DNA of 43,025 nt. It comes from SAR324 cluster bacterium JCVI-SC AAA005 (lineage in GTDB: Bacteria > SAR324 > NAC60-12). A program made the translations under genes and the position numbers. Positions 35,065 through 43,025 of this stretch are shown one piece after another; position 1 is the first letter of the stretch, and the number at the start of each line of letters is the position of its first letter. The notes below the pieces were generated by a model. It did not search any database, was not told the DNA's origin, and saw nothing but the letters and a program-made list of their open reading frames with translations. The stretch is from positions 1 to 43,025 of the forward strand of contig AGAU01000326.1 in the NCBI GenBank assembly GCA_000224765.2, written 5' to 3'.

Positions 35065-37212
35065 TTGAATAAATATAGATTATTATTGGAAATTAAAAAT
35101 TATTTTTTCCGCCTTATAAATTGCATAAATAAAATTATTTTCTTTATAATTTTGTTCTTGCTTTATGGAAATAATCAGCTAATTGCTTTTGAAAATAAAG
35201 AAAAAATATATTTAGTTACATCAGGTGATCAAAAAAGTATACCTAGGGAATATTATTCTTTTTTAGAAGGAGTAAAATACGATTTATCTTATAAAGAGTT
35301 AGCAGAAGCTAGCTGGTCCTCTAAATTGAAAACATCCCAATCATTCTACGATGGTTATTGGGTTAGACTAAAAGTTAAAAATAAGACAAAAGAAGATAAA
35401 TTAGGGTTAATTCATAGATGGAATTTTGAAAAAAGAATTGTCTATAAGAATACTGATAAAGAGTATAGTTTTCCGTTAGTCAGATCGGTATATAATGAGT
35501 ATATCCACAAATCGGAAGACCGCATTTGGTATAACTACAAAATAATAATGCCAAAAGACGATCTAGTCGAAATCTACAGCTATTTTAGAAGTCAGCCGCT
35601 TGATAGAAATCAGATTTTTGAAGGTGGTCTGGACTGGATGGCAATTGGATTATGGCAAGATATTGAATTTAACGAGGTCATGAGGCTATTGGGGTATGTC
35701 GTAATGATTTCGATGCTAATTTGTTTTGGATTATACTTTTTATTTTATTTTGTAGTTTCTAAAGAAAGATCATATCTCTGGATTTCAATAACACTTTTAG
35801 TTGGGCTATACCCATTTATTACCTGGATACTTAGCTCTACATTTGGTGTAAGGTTTAACTATATTTATGGAGCAATTGGTTTGAGTATTATGTCAATTGT
35901 CTTAATAAAGTTTTTTCAAAATTTACTCTCATTTAAACAGATATTTCCTAAAACTTATAATATTTACGAAATTGTCGTGAAATTTTATATTTTATGTGCA
36001 TTGTTCTATTTTTATGATTCTCTCCAATACCCAAACACTGAACTCTACAAAAATATAATAAAATATCCACATCATCCTTGGGGTGTTGGTACAATCCCAA
36101 TGAATGTAGCACTCATTCCAGTAGGTATAATATTGGTATCGGCTGTTTGCATTTCCTATTTACTATGGAGGAGAGGTGACAGGGTTGCAAAGTTTCTGTT
36201 TTTTGCTTTTCTAGTACCTGTAGTCATATTCCCAACAGCATTTATTGATATGTGGTTTTTGTTTGAGACAGGTTACACATTGAAAGTAATTAAAGACGCA
36301 ATACAAGTATTCGCATTTTTATTAATACTCATCATGCTTGGAATGGCACTTGCTCAAAAGCTGAATAACATAAAACAAATTGCTATTGATCAATTAGAGG
36401 AAAAGGTGCTCTCAAGAACTAGAGCTCTCACAGAGGCTAATCAGTTAATCACTAAAAGTGTTGATTCAGCTAGTATGATTCAAAATGCAATTCTACCAAA
36501 GTTTGATCATCAAGAACATGGTTTCGATGAGCTGAAATACCTCTGGATGCCTAGAGATGTTGTTGGTGGTGATTTTTATTGGGTTGGTAAAAAGGGAAAT
36601 TGGACTTGCCTGATGGTAGCAGATTGTACTGGTCATGGTATCCCCGGGGCATTCATGACTTTGATATCTACAACTTTGCTAAATCGAGTCAAAGAGATTG
36701 TTGATCTCAGCAAACCAGATCAGATCTTGGATTCATTGGATTTCTTACTAGAAGAAACACTTAAATTTGATGAGAACACAGGCACTGAATTTGGATTAGA
36801 TGGGGGAGTCTGCTGCTTTTCACAGAAAGATGAGATTCTTCGATTTGCTGGAGCTAAGATGAATCTTTACTATAAAATAGAAAACAAAATATGTGAATTA
36901 AAGGGAAATAAAAAGAGCCTTGGCTATGTAACAAAACCTCATCCACAAACCTTTAATATACATGATGTCAGTCTAAAAAATAACCCAACTTTCTATATGT
37001 TCTCTGATGGTATAACCGACCAAATTGGTGGTCCTAAGAAAATAATGTATGGTAAAAAGAGGATCTTTCGAAAGATCACTGAGACTGAAAGCTTAGATTT
37101 AACAATTCAAAATATTTCACAGGATTTCGATCAATATCAAGGTGAGAATAAAAGAAGAGATGATATCTCATTATTCGGTTTTCGGGTAAACAATCTAATG
37201 CAAACTGCATGA
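35065..37212 (+). CDS. 7TM-DISM receptor with SpoIIE/PP2C phosphatase domain
   Basis: 715 residues from TTG 35065, which has GGAG six bases ahead; a TTG at 35053 would add four residues. One N-terminal hydrophobic segment (about 18-40) is followed by an extracytoplasmic 7TMR-DISMED2-type domain (about 45-195; SWSSKLKTSQSFYDGYWVRL), seven membrane helices (about 205-430), a coiled coil, and the phosphatase: SVDSASMIQNAILP, RDVVGGDFYW, VADCTGHGIPGAFMTL, YMFSDGITDQIG and DDISLFGF. It has the SiaA role in locus B and should dephosphorylate SiaC in response to an external ligand. SiaB follows 17 bases later. Its DNA is visibly more AT-rich than that of locus A. Confidence 0.9.
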   Translation: MNKYRLLLEIKNYFFRLINCINKIIFFIILFLLYGNNQLIAFENKEKIYLVTSGDQKSIPREYYSFLEGVKYDLSYKELAEASWSSKLKTSQSFYDGYWVRLKVKNKTKEDKLGLIHRWNFEKRIVYKNTDKEYSFPLVRSVYNEYIHKSEDRIWYNYKIIMPKDDLVEIYSYFRSQPLDRNQIFEGGLDWMAIGLWQDIEFNEVMRLLGYVVMISMLICFGLYFLFYFVVSKERSYLWISITLLVGLYPFITWILSSTFGVRFNYIYGAIGLSIMSIVLIKFFQNLLSFKQIFPKTYNIYEIVVKFYILCALFYFYDSLQYPNTELYKNIIKYPHHPWGVGTIPMNVALIPVGIILVSAVCISYLLWRRGDRVAKFLFFAFLVPVVIFPTAFIDMWFLFETGYTLKVIKDAIQVFAFLLILIMLGMALAQKLNNIKQIAIDQLEEKVLSRTRALTEANQLITKSVDSASMIQNAILPKFDHQEHGFDELKYLWMPRDVVGGDFYWVGKKGNWTCLMVADCTGHGIPGAFMTLISTTLLNRVKEIVDLSKPDQILDSLDFLLEETLKFDENTGTEFGLDGGVCCFSQKDEILRFAGAKMNLYYKIENKICELKGNKKSLGYVTKPHPQTFNIHDVSLKNNPTFYMFSDGITDQIGGPKKIMYGKKRIFRKITETESLDLTIQNISQDFDQYQGENKRRDDISLFGFRVNNLMQTA

Positions 37213-37229
37213 ACTAAAGAAAAGGGAAA

Positions 37230-37781
37230 ATGGATTCGATTAAGTTTTATAAACTTCAGAAGACTCTCAAGGAAAACAATATAATGTTTTGCTACAGTGG
37301 CTACGTAACTCAAAAAATATTGGTTGCAATCGGAGAGACAATAAAGAAGAAACTAGAAGTTGAAGAGACTGAACTCGGAAAAACGAAAAAAGTTTTTTCA
37401 ATATTCGTTGAGGGAGTTCAAAATGTGATTCGTTACTCAGCAGATTCAATTGGTGAATCAGATGAATTAGATAACGAGGTCCGCTATGGTATAGTTACGA
37501 TTGGAAGTAACACAAAAGGTATTACAGTTCAGTGTGGGAACTTGATATTTACTAAAGATGTTACACGAATGAAAGAGCGTGTCGATTTGATTGCTGGTAA
37601 AGATAAAGATGAATTGAAAAAATTATATAAGCAACAAATGATGGAAGGTCCAGAAGAGGGCAGTAAAGGTGCTAGTTTAGGTTTTTTAGAAATGGCTAGA
37701 AGAGCAGGTTATCCTCTTGAATTTTCTTTTGAGGAAGTAAGTGAGGAATATACTTTTTTCTGTATTAACGCGATCATTTGA
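37230..37781 (+). CDS. siaB: SiaB-family GHKL protein kinase (locus B)
   Basis: 183 residues. N-box FVEGVQNVIRYS with Glu61 and Asn65, lid EGSKGASLGFLEMARRAG at residues 143-160, opening IMFCYSGYVTQKIL. It is a clear paralogue of the kinase at 20177 and should phosphorylate the SiaC encoded next. AAGGGAAA precedes the ATG at 37230. The order here is phosphatase, kinase, SiaC, cyclase, the order of Pseudomonas siaABCD, while locus A has SiaC before SiaB. Confidence 0.87.
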   Translation: MDSIKFYKLQKTLKENNIMFCYSGYVTQKILVAIGETIKKKLEVEETELGKTKKVFSIFVEGVQNVIRYSADSIGESDELDNEVRYGIVTIGSNTKGITVQCGNLIFTKDVTRMKERVDLIAGKDKDELKKLYKQQMMEGPEEGSKGASLGFLEMARRAGYPLEFSFEEVSEEYTFFCINAII

Positions 37782-37789
37782 GTGGTAAG

Positions 37790-38176
37790 ATGGACAATTT
37801 AGAAATTTCAGCTACAGAGACTACTCCAGAAATTAAATTTGATTTTGACAGTCACTATTTCTTATTTGGTGGAGAGTCTTATCCAGAGCATTCGGATGAA
37901 TTTTATCGACCAATTCTGGAATTAATTCAAAAGTACTCACAGAATGAATTAGAAAGTTCTGCAACGTTTGTTTTCAGACTTACTTACTTTAACAGTTCAA
38001 GTGCTAGAGTCCTAATGAAGCTTTTTGAACTCATCGATGAAATGGGAGAAAATAGAGAGATTAAGATTGAGTGGCATTACCATGAGGAAGACGATACTAT
38101 GGAAGAATTTGGTGAAGATTTCTCTGATGATATTGAGAATGCTAATTTCAAGCTGATAAGTTATTCAGATGACTGA
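37790..38176 (+). CDS. siaC: SiaC-family (DUF1987) regulatory phosphoprotein (locus B)
   Basis: 128 residues from ATG 37790; a TTG at 37778, overlapping the SiaB stop, would add four. Family marks are GGESYPEHSDEFY, the acceptor loop YFNSSSARVLMKLFE with Ser69 at the place of the phosphorylated Thr in Pseudomonas SiaC, and the acidic tail EFGEDFSDDIENANFKL. It lies eight bases after SiaB and overlaps the cyclase by eight bases, the tightest coupling in the operon, which supports a direct SiaC-cyclase partnership. Confidence 0.87.
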   Translation: MDNLEISATETTPEIKFDFDSHYFLFGGESYPEHSDEFYRPILELIQKYSQNELESSATFVFRLTYFNSSSARVLMKLFELIDEMGENREIKIEWHYHEEDDTMEEFGEDFSDDIENANFKLISYSDD

Positions 38177-39155
38177 TTTACTTTCTCATGAACAGTCTAT
38201 CATTGAACAAGGCAAAAAGCGGGTAGAAAACCAAGAGGAAATCAATCCTAGTGACTATGCAGAACTACTGAAAGCTTACGTCAAACTCAATAAAGAACAA
38301 AATCGCCTTATCCGTCTTAGTGATAAGAGTCAGAAAAAATTAAGTGTCGCCAATTCTAGACTCGCAAACTTTTCGACCAAGCTCTCCAAATATTTCTCTC
38401 CTGAGGTCTATAATTCACTATTTACAGGTGAGTTAGATGTTAAAGTTCAAACTCAAAGAAAGTTATTAACAATTTTCTTCTCTGACTTGGAAGGTTTTAC
38501 AGAACTGACAGAGAGGCTTGAACCTGAAGTCCTGACTGAACTGTTGACGCACTATCTTACAGAAATGTCTAAAATTGCATTGCGATGGGGAGGTACGATC
38601 GATAAGTACATCGGTGATGCGATTATGATTTTTTATGGAGACCCCGTTAGTAAAGGTGAGAAAGCTGACGCAACCAATTGTGTTCGGATGGCAATGGAAA
38701 TGATCGACCAATTAGCCGAAATTCGAGCAATTTGGAAAGAGAAGGGATTGGCCCTGCCACTAAATGCTCGGATGGGAATTCACACAGGCATTTGTACAGT
38801 TGGGAATTTCGGTTCTGAGAATAGATTGGATTACACAGTAATTGGAAACGGTGTGAATCTAGCCTCACGACTTGAAAGTAACGCAAAACCGAACTCGATT
38901 CTCATTTCAGAAGATACCTTTCTCCATGTTCGTAGTGACATTAATTGTTCAAAAAATAGCACCATCAAAGTAAAAGGAGTCTCTTACCCCGTACAAACTT
39001 ATAAAGTTGAAGGTCTTGTTGAGGAGCAAACAGACAAGACAGGTTACACCGCACATCAAATTCCCGGGCTGTCATTGATTCTTGACCAAAATAAAATTGA
39101 GAACCGGGCATTGGTCAGAAAGAAAATCAAAGAAGCTTTGGACCTCCTTGATTGA
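38169..39155 (+). CDS. Class III adenylate cyclase with N-terminal stalk (locus B)
   Basis: 328 residues, a paralogue of the cyclase at 23066. The stalk (1-95) holds AELLKAYVKLNKEQNRLIRL followed by SDKS and KLSKYFSPEVYNSLFTG. In the catalytic domain, metal Asp106 and Asp150, Lys146 and Asp221 for adenine, and Asn230 and Arg234 are all present, so cAMP synthesis is predicted. The ATG at 38169 overlaps the end of SiaC. It replaces the GGDEF enzyme SiaD of the Pseudomonas operon in the same position. Confidence 0.92.
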   Translation: MTDLLSHEQSIIEQGKKRVENQEEINPSDYAELLKAYVKLNKEQNRLIRLSDKSQKKLSVANSRLANFSTKLSKYFSPEVYNSLFTGELDVKVQTQRKLLTIFFSDLEGFTELTERLEPEVLTELLTHYLTEMSKIALRWGGTIDKYIGDAIMIFYGDPVSKGEKADATNCVRMAMEMIDQLAEIRAIWKEKGLALPLNARMGIHTGICTVGNFGSENRLDYTVIGNGVNLASRLESNAKPNSILISEDTFLHVRSDINCSKNSTIKVKGVSYPVQTYKVEGLVEEQTDKTGYTAHQIPGLSLILDQNKIENRALVRKKIKEALDLLD

Positions 39156-39204
39156 TTGAATTCATTGCCTTCCCCATTCCCTTATTACGCTCTCCATTGA
39201 AACT

Positions 39205-40353
39205 ATGAAAATTCGAAATCATATATGTGTTCACATTGTTTTGTTCTGCTCTATCTACTTGTTGTTTGGTTGTTCTCAGTTGGGTGAAAACCCAAGTGGC
39301 TCTTATCTAGAAGATCTGAAAAAATCTTCAAATTACTCGATCAAAAATAATAAATTTGTGAATCGAAGGGAAAACATTTTTGACGAAATGAGAAAAAAAG
39401 ATAGCTTCTGGAATAACCCAATGAAGCGCTTTTCCAACAATATGATCTTCAACTCAAATCAAACTATCCCAGAACAAAAACTCCCAGAAGTTCATCCTCC
39501 CAACATGCAGAAATTTTTAGAACCAACCGACAGCATCAAGTTTATATGGTTTGGTCATTCAACAATTTTGATCAATATAATGAATACGATTGTTCTTGTT
39601 GATCCGGTTTTTTCACCTTCAGCCTCACCAATTAACTTTCTTGTCCCAAGATTTCAACCTCCTGTCTTAGAGCTATCAGAACTACCAAAAATCGATGTGG
39701 TTTTGATTTCCCACGATCATTACGACCACTTGGATATGAGAACGGTTCAAGCTCTAAAGGCTCATGTTTCTAAATTTATTGTTCCTCTTGGCGTTCCGTC
39801 ACACTTGAGGAGATGGGGAGTTTATGATGAACAAATCATAGAATTAGATTGGTGGAATTCTTCTGATTTTATGGGGGTTTCATTTACATCCACCCCAGCT
39901 CAACATTTTTCTGGTCGGCAGGCATTGTTGAACACTAATCAAACACTTTGGTCATCTTGGGTCGTTCAGTCAGGAGATGTAAGTTTTTACTTTAGTGGTG
40001 ATTCTGGGTACGACGTACATTACCAGCAAATCGGTGAGAAATTTGGCCCCTTGGACTTAGTTTTTATAGATAGCGGTCAATATAACATTCGTTGGCAGGA
40101 AGTGCATAATCTTCCTGAAGAGGCTGTTCAGGCTGCTGTAGACTTGCGAAGTCGATATCTTGTTCCTGTTCATTGGGGCATGTTCAATCTTGCTATTCAC
40201 AATTGGTACGATCCAATCCAAGAGAGTGTTAAGTATTCCAAAAAATATAAAGTAAAACTTATGACTCCTAAACTCGGGCAGTTAATCTCCTTAGCAGACA
40301 AGACAAAAACTGATGATTGGTGGTCTAAGTTAATTAACGGAAGGAATGATTAA
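39205..40353 (+). CDS. Lipoprotein metallo-beta-lactamase-fold hydrolase, NAPE-PLD-like
   Basis: 382 residues. The signal peptide ends in LLFGC with the lipid Cys at 23. The MBL fold follows: WFGHSTILI (115-123), the zinc motif SHDHYDHLD with His170, His172, Asp174 and His175, FSGDSGYD, and VPVHWGMF near the end. This pattern matches the N-acylphosphatidylethanolamine phospholipase D/UlaG-like branch of the superfamily. It could act on envelope lipids outside the cytoplasm. It sits 49 bases after the locus B cyclase and 34 bases before a second 7TM phosphatase, so it is probably co-transcribed with signalling genes. Confidence 0.85.
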   Translation: MKIRNHICVHIVLFCSIYLLFGCSQLGENPSGSYLEDLKKSSNYSIKNNKFVNRRENIFDEMRKKDSFWNNPMKRFSNNMIFNSNQTIPEQKLPEVHPPNMQKFLEPTDSIKFIWFGHSTILINIMNTIVLVDPVFSPSASPINFLVPRFQPPVLELSELPKIDVVLISHDHYDHLDMRTVQALKAHVSKFIVPLGVPSHLRRWGVYDEQIIELDWWNSSDFMGVSFTSTPAQHFSGRQALLNTNQTLWSSWVVQSGDVSFYFSGDSGYDVHYQQIGEKFGPLDLVFIDSGQYNIRWQEVHNLPEEAVQAAVDLRSRYLVPVHWGMFNLAIHNWYDPIQESVKYSKKYKVKLMTPKLGQLISLADKTKTDDWWSKLINGRND

Positions 40354-40387
40354 GCTAATAGTTTAGGAAAATGAAACTAGAGTTAAA

Positions 40388-42467
40388 ATGAAGCGTCTAT
40401 CAATTTTCTATTGTTTACGTAACTGTCTAGCAGTATCTATTCTTTCCATCCAAGCGAATACAGCATCAGGAGCACCTTATATTTATACTGAAGATTCTAA
40501 CATTCCAACCGAGCAATTCCAGTATCTTGAAGATATGGATGAAAAAACTAGTCTATCTGATCTTCAGAAAGCAAATTGGAAAGGTAAAATTGAGAGTATA
40601 CATTCGTATTATAATGGTTTGTGGGTAAAATTAGCAGTTCTTAATCAAACTGATAAATCTGATCTTGGTGTTCGTCATTGGACTACTTTCGGAAAAAATT
40701 ATTTGCTGTTAATTCAAAAGGTATCCAGGAATATGATTTTTTGAGTTTCAATGATGGTTCCTGTAGTTTTCTAGGAGTTGACCGGATTCAGTTCGATTAT
40801 CGAATTAATATGCCAGTAAACGGTATTACTGAAATTTATAGCTTTTTCAGATTTAAACCACTTCATAGAACCTTGTCAACAAGACATGAAATCTTTAGGA
40901 TAGAATCTTGGGATAATATACAAAAACAAGCATTTTTTCGCTCGCTTAGGCAAGTATTCTTCTATGCAATTCTTATCTATCTTTTTCTTAACGGTATCTC
41001 CTCAACAGTTGTAACTAGAGACCCAAATTACTTTTGGTTTACTGCTCTAATAAGTACATTGATAATTTCTGCAGTTTACCTTTCGGGTTATACTTTGGGT
41101 TTCAGAGGAAATCCTCATGTAGGTCAGTTAATATTTAGTGGAATTCTTATCACTATTATTCAATTCTTTAAAAGTTTCTTACAACCTATACCAGTAATTT
41201 TGAATCGGATATCAATCTGGATTGTATTCTCACATCTTTTGATCATTCTATACTACTTTTATAGATCCTTTGAATTTCCTGACGGGGAGTATTTTACAAA
41301 TCTTGGGTCTCACCCGATTCAACCATTAAGAATTGGTTACTTTTGGGTTTTGATCCAATTCCTGCCAACTATTTTACTCTTGTTCTATTTTGTATTTTTA
41401 TCATTTCATTCTTGGCGCAAAGGAGACCAGGCCTCAGGATACGTAATTTTTTCGCTCACAGTTCCGGTAGTTTCACTGGGGCTTGTCGTAGGAATGATTA
41501 GCTTGGTAAATAACGGCCATTTGGGATTGGAGATGATCAATCTCGTAGCCCTACCACTGGGGGGTATACTTTTAGTTCTCTGTCCAATCGCCATTAATCT
41601 TGCCCTCGAACTGAGAATAAAAACATTTAAAGACGATGCGGTAAATAAGCTAAAAGTCTTGAATTTGGAACTTGATGGAAGAGTGAAAGAGCGGACAGCT
41701 GAGTTAGAGAAGGCCAACAACTTGATTACTGACAGCATCCAATCAGCGAGTGCGATTCAATCCGCAATTCTTCCTAGTATTCAAATAAGCAAATACAAAT
41801 TCAGTGAACTAGTCTACATTTGGGAACCTCGGGACATCGTGGGTGGTGACTTCTACTGGGCACAACAACAAAAAGACTGGACTGCACTTGTCGTTGCAGA
41901 TTGTACAGGACACGGTATACCAGGAGCTTTCATGACGTTAATTTTTAGCACGATCCTCGATCGCATCGGATCCCTAAATGACCTCAGTCAACCAGATCAT
42001 CTTCTGGATCAACTCGTAAGCTATTGAGCCAAACCTTTAAGCTGAACAGAGGCGATAGTACCGGCTTTGGTTTGGATTGTGGGGTTTGTTGTTTCTCGAA
42101 GAAAGAAGGGGTTTTACGCTTTGCAGGAGCGAAATCAAATCTGTATCAGAAAGTGGGTGATAATGTTAGGGAGATGAAGGGAGACAAGATCAGTTTAGGC
42201 TATGATTTCAAGGAACACCCAATTCCATTCAAGGTGATGGAAACTAGTCTGGATGAGAAGTCTAGTTTCTACATGTTTTCAGATGGGATCACCGATCAGA
42301 TCGGTGGAAAGAAAAAGTTGATGTATGGAAAGAAGCGGCTTCTGCATCAAATCCAATCCTCTACCTCAGTTACTGAGGCGATTGAAAGGATCATGAAAGA
42401 TCTAGCCAACTATCAATCTGACCACAAAAGACGAGATGACCTGACACTGTTCGGTTTCTCTTTTTAA
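40388..42467 (+). pseudogene. Second 7TM-DISM/SpoIIE phosphatase, interrupted by two frame changes
   Basis: Three open stretches join to one protein like that at 35065: a signal peptide and DISM part (40388 to about 40693), the rest of DISM, 7TM and the first half of the phosphatase (to TGA 42027; RDIVGGDFYW, VADCTGHGIPGAFMTL), and the second half (from about 42015; GFGLDCGVCCFSKKEGV, FYMFSDGITDQIGG, DDLTLFGFSF). Both joins are -1 changes. The first falls on A-AAA-AAT (40693-40699), a possible slippery site; the second, near 42016, has none. Rejoined length is about 692 residues. All catalytic Asp residues remain, so it is either a very young pseudogene or a gene with two one-base sequence errors. 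Confidence 0.75.
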
Positions 42468-42570
42468 TTTTTCACCTGCGTTGATCTTATTAAATAAGTA
42501 CAAAATATTTTCAGCTAGTTTTATTCAATCTTTCGCTTCATTAACCCTGTTATTCTTGCTGAGCCTTCCC

Positions 42571-43025
42571 ATGCAAAGATTCATGAAATTCAGTCTTTAT
42601 CTACTACTGGTTGCCGCCTTGGTTTCTTGTTCCAGTAGCGGTTCTTCCGGCGGGAGTGACAACAGCACAACAACTACAGATACTGCACAAGAATCTGAAT
42701 CTCAGTCAACCACAGATGCTGGATCTTCAAATACCGGTTCTGTCTCAGATAATGCCGGTACATCTGGAGATCAGGATGCTAATCAAAATGTGAACACTGA
42801 TTCCAAAGACAATAGCGTTACGCCACCAGGCATCACTAACTATGTCTTCACAAAGACAGACCCTTCCTGTAGTGCTTATGTTGGTGAATTCACATCCACT
42901 ATCCAGGACCTTGGCAATGACCGCACGTTGACAGGCTCGCTCTCCATTACTACGGACGGTAGCACCTGCAAGATCAGTAGCAACTCGATTCCTAACCACG
43001 ATGTCAATGATAAGGGGGCATTTGC
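42571..43025 (+). CDS. Lipoprotein with start of a YHYH domain (cut by window end)
   Basis: ATG 42571 opens 151 codons to the window edge without a stop. The signal peptide (MQRFMKFSLYLLLVAALVSC) gives a lipobox with Cys20. A Ser/Thr/Asp/Asn/Gly linker of about 70 residues follows, then a domain starting near TDPSCSAYVGEFTS with a second Cys in STCKIS. The last visible residues, ISSNSIPNHDVND, fit the beginning of YHYH-domain proteins, which have S-N-G-I-P-D-H there. The remainder is outside the window. A secreted, surface-bound protein; function unknown. Confidence 0.72.
   Translation, partial: MQRFMKFSLYLLLVAALVSCSSSGSSGGSDNSTTTTDTAQESESQSTTDAGSSNTGSVSDNAGTSGDQDANQNVNTDSKDNSVTPPGITNYVFTKTDPSCSAYVGEFTSTIQDLGNDRTLTGSLSITTDGSTCKISSNSIPNHDVNDKGAF

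Noticed and set aside
40693..40699. Confident programmed -1 frameshift in the second 7TM phosphatase
   Set aside because: The heptamer fits, but a second frame change without any slippery site in the same gene makes mutation or sequence error more likely.
6596..42467. Alternative genetic code or stop-codon recoding
   Set aside because: Interruptions use TAA, TAG and TGA and are joined by frameshifts, while intact genes end normally; recoding would not explain this.
35053..42467. A GGDEF diguanylate cyclase (SiaD) in the Sia-like loci
   Set aside because: No GGDEF/GGEEF domain is encoded in the window. The GGDFYW strings belong to the phosphatases' metal site, and the cyclases are class III.
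1..43025. CRISPR arrays, tRNA or rRNA genes, insertion sequences
   Set aside because: No regularly spaced repeats, no tRNA cloverleaf or rRNA-like text that I could recognise, and no transposase or paired terminal repeats were seen.

Overview
The window reads as chromosomal DNA of a Gram-negative, probably marine or aquatic bacterium. The signs are Sec and lipoprotein signal peptides, periplasmic binding-protein transport, 7TM-DISM receptors and many outer-envelope lipoproteins. The gene mix (GYD-domain proteins, multicopper oxidase, 7TM-DISM/SpoIIE phosphatases, SiaB/SiaC proteins) is what I would expect of SAR324-type or other deltaproteobacterial-like lineages, but no rRNA or tRNA gene is present to prove it. 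An unusually large share of genes is broken by stop codons or frameshifts.

Layout. 1-6500: a sugar ABC importer operon (binding protein, two permeases, hydroxyacid dehydrogenase, MalK/UgpC-type ATPase) after the end of a Gfo/Idh/MocA oxidoreductase. 6596-7887: a dead multicopper oxidase. 8096-10930: a TetR regulator, live and dead GYD/monooxygenase-type small proteins, and a MotA/TolQ/ExbB-like membrane protein. 11177-16918: one giant pentapeptide lipoprotein and two tandem paralogous lipoproteins, followed by a decayed copy of the end of the MotA-like gene. 17258-18429: two damaged genes of unknown function. 18451-25516: signalling locus A. 25715-27568: a GFA-domain protein, an SDR with two stops in its nucleotide-binding loop, and a monooxygenase remnant. 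28031-31738: a lipid/envelope head-group cluster (LicC/PntC-like cytidylyltransferase, LTA-synthase-like sulfatase, eukaryote-like CDP-alcohol phosphotransferase). 31912-34386: a pentapeptide protein, a wrecked PhoX/DUF839 gene and another GYD protein. 35065-42467: signalling locus B. 42571 to the end: a lipoprotein beginning a YHYH domain, cut by the window edge.

The most striking content is the pair of signalling loci. Each carries a SiaB-like GHKL kinase, a SiaC-like (DUF1987) phosphoprotein, SpoIIE/PP2C phosphatases and a class III nucleotide cyclase. In the known Pseudomonas SiaABCD system, SiaB and the SiaA phosphatase set the phosphorylation of SiaC, and unphosphorylated SiaC activates the diguanylate cyclase SiaD. 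Here the output enzyme is instead a cyclase with adenylate-cyclase residues, and both copies have the same N-terminal helical stalk. The phosphatase inputs differ: a peroxiredoxin-like fusion (now dead), two GAF proteins with PNPOx-like flavoproteins beside them, and two 7TM-DISM membrane receptors (one frameshifted). I infer a SiaC-gated cAMP partner switch that takes redox/cytosolic signals in locus A and extracellular signals in locus B.
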